From Haplomitrium mnioides (taxonomy: Eukaryota; Marchantiophyta; Haplomitriopsida; Calobryales), in contig JBNGIS010015434.1 of NCBI GenBank assembly GCA_049999725.1, positions 1 through 33,859 of the forward strand: a DNA stretch of 33,859 nucleotides, in the 5' to 3' direction. A model generated the notes under the pieces. The model did not search any database and was not told where the DNA came from. It saw nothing but the letters and a program-made list of their open reading frames with translations. A program made the position numbers and the translations under genes. Shown here piece by piece: positions 28,795 to 33,859 of the stretch; positions within the stretch are counted from its first letter, which is position 1, and each line of letters opens with the position of its first letter.

Positions 28795-29236
28795 CTAATG
28801 GAATTTGAGGAAAAAACTCACGAACAAAAGTTCACAAAACGCAAATAGCTAAAAATGGAAAAAATAATAAGAAATTGCAAAAAAGAAATGACAAGAAAAC
28901 AGAAACTAGAAATTGAACTCGCGATAATGGAAAGAAACTTTCCATTGTTGCTTTTTTATACCTGAATTTCAAAAAATGCATCTTCTTGCCAAAAAAATGA
29001 TTTGTTAAGCTCTTGACACGTAGGTTCGCATGGTGCAAGAAACATTTTGGTATATAACACATTGCTCATTTTCATCTTTCCAATTTTTCTTTTCATTTTC
29101 TTCACAAAAAAGTTGCAATTTTGTTGTTTTACAAAATTGTCTTGAAAAATTCCTATTTTAAGTAGGTTGTTAGAGGCTGACAATATTTGTTAAAATAGTT
29201 TCTTCAAATAGTTGGTTTTTTTAGCAAGCTTTTCAA
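28795..29236. other. Stretch with no recognised feature
   Basis: It probably includes an upstream intron or 5' flank of the gene relic on the - strand. Short frames on the - strand (28832-29183) show no motif. Confidence 0.4.
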
Positions 29237-30123
29237 TGGCTGGAGTTTCCAAAGGCAAGAAGAAGTTAGAATTCCAAGATTAATGTTCACAGAAAAGTGT
29301 TACTTTTGATCGGTAGCTAGAGATTTGTTTAACTTGCAATTCTTTGAATGCAAGCGATGGACTACCCAAAGCGTCAAGTGTGATGGAGAGTATATCAAGG
29401 AAAATGATGGCTTCTATTGAATCAGATAGCTCTTCTTGGAAGGATCAAGAAGGTGAACCCTATGCACATAAAAGATGAGGCATTGAACCCTATGCGCGCA
29501 TAGGATCCAAGATTGAATCCAGTATGTGCATAGGAACAAGAAGAAAACAAGTTGCATGCAAAGGATCAAAGAGGGAACCCAATGCCCATATTGGATCCAA
29601 GAGTCATTTTTTTGCTAGCCTTTGATCTTTGTTGCCTATCAAGTAGTCAAAGTTGAATCTTTCTTTGACTACTCCAACATGTCAACAAAAGGACGTTCAA
29701 CTTAGAATTTCCAGACGGTTGTGGACCTTTCTTCATCCTATTTTGATAAAGACCTAAAAATTCAAGATCAAAATGTGTTTGCTCAAAACACAAAAAGCAT
29801 AGAATCAGTGGACGGTTTCAATTTTGGAGTTGAATCGCTGTCCTTGATAGCACCACTCAAACAACGAGTGATTTCAATTCAAGTTGACCCTTGCAATAAG
29901 ACTAGGAAATTTGAAACAAACCTAATTCTTTTGGAGAAATCTTTAGACAACAGTTTGGGAAATGATTCTAGCAAAAAATCTTAATCAATGAATATTTTGT
30001 TGGAGTTATCACCAAAGGAATCGATTATGTTACAAAAAGTATTTCCTAATGTTCAAGATATTGATGAAGATTCTATTTTGGCATGGTGTAGTTCTCCCAA
30101 TCCTCAAGGAGAACCTCATCCTT
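29237..30123 (+). pseudogene. Unidentified coding-like relic with in-frame 30-bp repeat
   Basis: A frame starting with ATG at 29237 (MAGVSKGKKKLEFQD) breaks after 15 codons. A later frame gives SSVMESISRKMMASIESDSS, then the repeat region, then from 29721 MDLSSSYFDKDLKIQDQNVF and APLKQRVISIQVDPCNKTRK to a stop at 29984. After it comes MNILLELSPKESIMLQKVFP and DSILAWCSSPNPQGEP to 30170. I do not recognise the protein. It runs without a visible break into repeat R copy 2, so both probably belong to one decayed element or gene family. Confidence 0.4.
29455..29604 (+). repeat. 30-bp minisatellite, 5 units, palindromic-core type, codon-phased
   Basis: GAACCC-type anchors lie at 29455, 29485, 29515, 29545 (diverged) and 29575, exactly 30 bp apart. 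The best core is the perfect 16-bp palindrome CCTATGCGCGCATAGG at 29489-29504. Because 30 is a multiple of 3, units read as ten-residue repeats close to EPYARIGSKI in the frame of the surrounding coding-like sequence. Confidence 0.92.
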
Positions 30124-30571
30124 CAAAAAATTTTTGCGAAAGAACAAACAATGTTTATGATGATGATTAAGATCTTCAAGACGATGAGTTATCTCCGATT
30201 GTTGGATTTGTCTATGGACCAAATTGACTAGTATAATAGAAGAATTATTTGTCTGGGCCAAAACCCAAACGAGTGAATACCTTACGTGAAAATTCTTTGT
30301 CTAGAAAGTCTATCATGACGAGAGTTTTGTGAAGAAAAACCTTGACCCAATGTCAATTTTCTAAATTGAAGAGAATTTCATGTTGTCTAAATAGTTGCTT
30401 GTCATTGTGCAAGACAGATTTTTTTTAAAACTGTGAGAGAAACGTACTTTTGACAAAGCATGAAGAATCAAGATATCACATTGCAGTGGAGAATACCAAG
30501 AAAACACTCTAATGTTGATAATTGGTTCTTTCTACTTGGCAGCATCGTCATTTGTAGAAAAGCCTTCAAAT
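30124..30571 (+). repeat. Dispersed repeat R, copy 2
   Basis: It is the counterpart of 4611-5043, alignable to the last base before the Copia LTR at 30572 (TTCAAA here, TTCAAG in copy 1). The upstream sequence at 29237-30123 has no match near copy 1. Confidence 0.8.
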
Positions 30572-30686
30572 TGTTATAGGGACATATATAAACCCTATGT
30601 AAGTGGTCATCCACATCATTCATTCATTCATTCATACTACTCACTCTTGGAGACTCCTCTGTGTGTGTGGTGCTCATACAATAACA
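30572..30686 (+). repeat. 5' LTR of the second family copy
   Basis: It starts TGTTATAGGGACATATATAA and ends TCATACAATAACA, aligning to the 123-bp LTRs of the large element with small deletions. It is followed by CGTTATTTCCACAAAAGGAC, the counterpart of CGTTATCAGCACAAAAAGAC. Confidence 0.85.
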
Positions 30687-32479
30687 CGTTATTTCCACAA
30701 AAGGACTCTACATTTTTTTTTCTCGCATGTGATCAATCTGCACCAACACTTGAGGAAGCTCCTACATACTCACACCAATGTACACTGTTTTACCTCTTTG
30801 CGAGATCTCTTTCTCCATTACTTTTTTTCTCATGTGAACTTTTTCTTCACTACTTTTCTAACACATTTTTCTTGAGCACCTATCTTTCTTGCTCATCTTC
30901 TATTGTCCATTCTCTCATATTTCTTCACGTTTGTCCCTCCCCAGCCTCTCTTTCCTTTTGAAAGGGCCCCGTACGGACTAGGGCTCGCTCTTTCTTGCTC
31001 GATGCTTGCTCCTTGCTCGCTCTTGCTCAACATTGCAACTGGTGATTCTTGGCACCTCCGTTTGATGCACATTCCATCTGTGACTTGATGACCTTGAGTT
31101 CCGTGTTCGGTGAACCCATTCTCTACATCAACTTGGCGACATACTTGCTCCTCCGCTTTGCAACCATCGGCTCATCTGTGTGACACTTCGTGACTACTCG
31201 GCTAGAGACTTTTCTCTTCTCTTGGTCTCTACTTGATGACTTTACTCCCTACTGCAACCTCACAACTCATCTTTTTTCCTCTTTTGTTGTTTTCCCTTTG
31301 TTCGACGACACTGAGCAGCATTGGCTTATATTTTCTTGACTCGTCGACTCTGTGCGTGCTGGAAGCTGACCTCCATTGTATCCTCATTACCTGTTTGTCT
31401 TTGTTCTTTGCCTATGACAAGCTGAAACTATTTCTTCAACAACAAACACACATTAGATCATACTCTCCATTTTCTTTTTGATTTCATTGCTACCATCTAT
31501 GCTTACGAACCAATGTTGTATCTCTTCACCATTTCAACCCGTGGTTCTTTGTGAGATTCTTGTTTTCTCTACTTTTTGTGTTGCAAGCTCTCATGCATAT
31601 GAGAGGACTCCAACACCAGCTCTCACTCGACACCAAAGCTTGCTGAACTCATTTCATCTTACCTTCTTTCGTTTGTTTCTAATAGTGAAAGATAGGAAAA
31701 TCTTCAGTGAAAGATACCTTCACACAAGCAACTAAACAGAGGCTACATCAACACTCAACAAAAGAGCAACATTGCATCCTAGGACTCCCAACTCTTTCAC
31801 TCTATTCTTCAAAACTTTTTGGTTCACATTTCTCAACCCATTTTTTGATCATCTTTTATTGATTCCTTTCTATTCTCTGAATGAATATATCTCTTTTAAG
31901 GGACATACTTGTCAATTTTGGACTACTTCTGACAGAGGTTACAAGCGAATCATACTAACAAGACACGATGACCCATGTCACCTCTTGAGATCAACCCTTA
32001 TCTAGCCATACCTACAACGATTACTTTTCCTCTTGTGACAGAATCAGTATTGCAGAGAGAAAACACATCGATAGGAGGACTAGGCTCTATTTTAGCTCTG
32101 GGAGGACACACACAAGGAAGATCTAGGAGGGCACGCTATTGGCACATCAGAAGCAGTAGATACATAGGTACATATGGCAGTCTCTTCATCCATTAGCAAC
32201 ATTCATTTCTTGGTGTTTATACCAATCGATACATAGCTGGTCCATTCTTTCATGTTTTCATTTCAGTTTTTGATTTTTCCGTTTAAGGCAGAAAACATAA
32301 ACAAGTACCAGGGTTTGTGATCGACCAAAAATCAGGTCCACCACCCATCTGTACCAAGTACAGACTATTGTAGCCCTGATCCAATAACTGCATTCACCAA
32401 AAATTCTAGTTCATCTATCTCATTCACAGATATTCTCAGCAGGGCAAAGATGTTGAAATACCAAGCTCTGTACGTAGCC
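30572..32479 (+). mobile_element. 5' part of a second Copia of the large-element family
   Basis: It begins with a 115-bp LTR, has a ~1.6-kb leader, and reaches the region just before gag. The stretch 32230-32450 (TTTTTCCGTTTAAGGCAGAA, GTGATCGACCAAAA, CATCTGTACCAAGTACAG) matches the leader end of the element at 13744-21704 on the opposite strand. It is cut at about 32480 by the LTR of a third Copia. No gag body is left in view. Confidence 0.85.
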
Positions 32480-32707
32480 TGCTGGGATGACCGATAGAGA
32501 CTTATTTTTAACCCTCTTTAGGGTTAGTTTTGTTAAGTTAATTTAGGATAAATTTAAGTATAAATACAGAGAAAGTAGAGAGAAAAGAAGGGAGATCGAA
32601 GAGAGAGCGCCGCCATGCTGCAAGCCTCTTCCCTTTTGTAAATCCGTTGTGTTGAATACGATCTCTCATATTTGCCTCCAAAGATTTATCTCCTCGATTT
32701 CTTTACA
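32480..32707 (+). repeat. 5' LTR of the third Copia
   Basis: The end is fixed by the PBS at 32708 (LTR ends TTTACA). The start TGCTGGGATGACCG at 32480 is the likeliest TG, but TGTTGAAATACC at 32452 is possible. No partner LTR is in view. Confidence 0.7.
32559..32566 (+). promoter_or_regulatory. TATA box in the LTR
   Basis: TATAAATA lies about 150 bp before the LTR end, with a purine-rich GAGAGAAAAGAAGGGAG region downstream. This is the usual layout of a plant Copia U3/R region. Confidence 0.75.
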
Positions 32708-32719
32708 TGGTATCAGAGC
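32708..32719 (+). promoter_or_regulatory. tRNA-iMet primer-binding site
   Basis: TGGTATCAGAGC follows the LTR with no spacer and is the exact plant initiator-Met complement. Confidence 0.95.
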
Positions 32720-32837
32720 CTGGTTTTTGAGGAGAATACGATCGCAAAAGAGTAGACGATAATTTGGTTTGATATCCTTTTTGCCGAAGGTGGTGAGAGT
32801 TGTGCTTGAAGTTTGGAGGTGTCCAGAAGTTGCGTAA

Positions 32838-33859
32838 ATGGGTGATTCCAATACTGTTGGTATTGAGAAGTTGGAGAAGAACAACTACCAGCCGTGGAGG
32901 TTCCGGATGAGGAACTATTTGATAGGAAAGAGCCTATGGGGGTATGTTTCAGGTGAAGAATAGGAACCGCAACTTCCTGCAGTGAATGTAACAGATCAAG
33001 AATTGAAGGCATGGAAAGCTTGGAACGAAAAAGATAAGAAGGTGATGTTTTTGATTTCACAGAATTTGTCAAACAGTATGGTTGGACACATACAAGATTT
33101 GGAGTCTTCAAAAGATGTATGGGATACGTTAGAAAGGCTCTACAGTACAAATACTAGAGCTAGAAAGATTCAATTGAAAAATGAGTTGAATAACATAAAG
33201 AAGGCGCGCAACATGTCGGTGAATGATTATGTCTTGAAGATAAAAGAGACATCAGATGCATTGGGATCTATTGGAGTGGTTACAGAGGATGATGATTTAG
33301 TGTCTGCAGTATTGAATGGTTTGAAGGATGATGAGAAGTGGAAACCGTTTGCCACTTCTGTTTATGTTCGGGAAAATCTTCCTAATTTTGATGAGCTAGT
33401 CTCCTTGATGATAATAGAGGAGAGAAACATTGGTGGACCTATTTTAGAAAACGGTTCTAATAAGCAGGCATAGGGCTTCTACTCAGTATATGGTAGAGGC
33501 AGGGGGAGATCCCAAAGAGGACGTGGTGAAGGTAGAGGTTATGTACAACATAACCAAAATCAACAAAATTTTGAGAATACTTCTGGTGGTAGAGGCCGCG
33601 GAAATTTTCGAGGAAGTAGAAGCTTTCGTTGAAGAGGTGGAAGGAAAAACAATATTGATGTAGTTTGTTGGGAGTGTGGAAAAGCAGGTTATTATGCAAA
33701 TGATTGCTATAGCAGGTCCAACAACAATAACAGAGGATATAATCAGAGACAACAAGGAAATTATGCATCGTCATCGAAGAGTGGTGGTGAGCGTCTCTTT
33801 GTTTTGCAACATATGATGAGTACTTATACACAAGGTTGTGAAAGTGATGCATGGTATGT
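32838..33859 (+). pseudogene. Copia Gag with zinc knuckle, three stops, partial at window end
   Basis: The ATG at 32838 opens MGDSNTVGIEKLEKNNYQPW, the classic Gag N-terminus. The UBN2-type capsid core follows (AWNEKDKKVMFLISQNLSNS; VWDTLERLYSTN; MSVNDYVLKIKETSDALGSI; VLNGLKDDEKWKPFATS). An RG-rich nucleocapsid tail comes next, then a zinc knuckle CWECGKAGYYANDC at 33666-33707. The knuckle should be CX2CX4HX4C, but the histidine is Tyr (TAT at 33690-33692). Stops are TAG at 32961 and 33471 and TGA at 33630. All four changes are compatible with C-to-T or G-to-A transitions. The frame is otherwise unbroken to the window end. Confidence 0.92.

Larger units (their letters stand above)
32480..33859 (+). 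mobile_element. Third Copia element (5' LTR, PBS and gag; continues beyond window)
   Basis: It has a short LTR with a TATA box, a perfect iMet PBS and a nearly continuous gag. It interrupts the previous Copia. It is the best-preserved element in the window, with only three stops in about 340 gag codons. Its pol and 3' LTR lie outside. Confidence 0.88.

Overview
The window is AT-rich nuclear DNA of a land plant, most likely a vascular plant. Three things point there: the families of decayed Ty1/Copia and Ty3/Gypsy retrotransposons, an iMet-type primer-binding site next to a Copia LTR, and GT-AG introns with T-rich acceptor tracts. I cannot name the species. No rRNA, tRNA gene or intact cellular gene was found. 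There is one assembly gap of exactly 100 N.

Left part (1-8,100): a 52-bp tandem repeat, the gap, a + strand Gypsy chromovirus integrase with chromodomain and its putative 3' LTR, a - strand Gypsy RT/RNase H fragment, one copy of a dispersed repeat that recurs at 30.1 kb, a 92-bp degenerate satellite, unidentified decayed coding-like sequence, and a 37-bp minisatellite. Middle-left (8,100-12,300): a - strand Copia interrupted by a + strand Copia that keeps both LTRs, gag and RNase H but has lost protease, integrase and RT.

Middle and right (13,135-28,794, - strand): the relic of a multi-exon gene. Four exon blocks with good splice sites carry a ParB-like segment, then a DIPYG motif, then a degraded SAM-binding region. 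That is the motif order of beta-class DNA amino-methyltransferases. Its introns hold 24-bp minisatellites. Two mobile elements have enlarged it. A 7,961-bp Copia with 123-bp LTRs and a perfect 5-bp target duplication sits in a 62-nt intron. A 3,670-bp TG...CA element, perhaps a solo LTR, sits inside the intronic minisatellite of intron 1.

Right end (29,237-33,859): an unidentified coding-like relic with an in-frame 30-bp repeat, the second copy of the dispersed repeat, a Copia of the same family as the 8-kb one inserted in it, and a third, younger-looking Copia inserted in that.

The common thread is a near-palindromic core, CCATGCGCGCATGG or CTATGCGCGCATAG. It seeds separate minisatellites with periods of 24, 24, 25, 30, 37, 52 and about 92 bp. 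A different 36/48-bp repeat with core GGACTAAAGGTCC has expanded in frame inside the RT of the large Copia.
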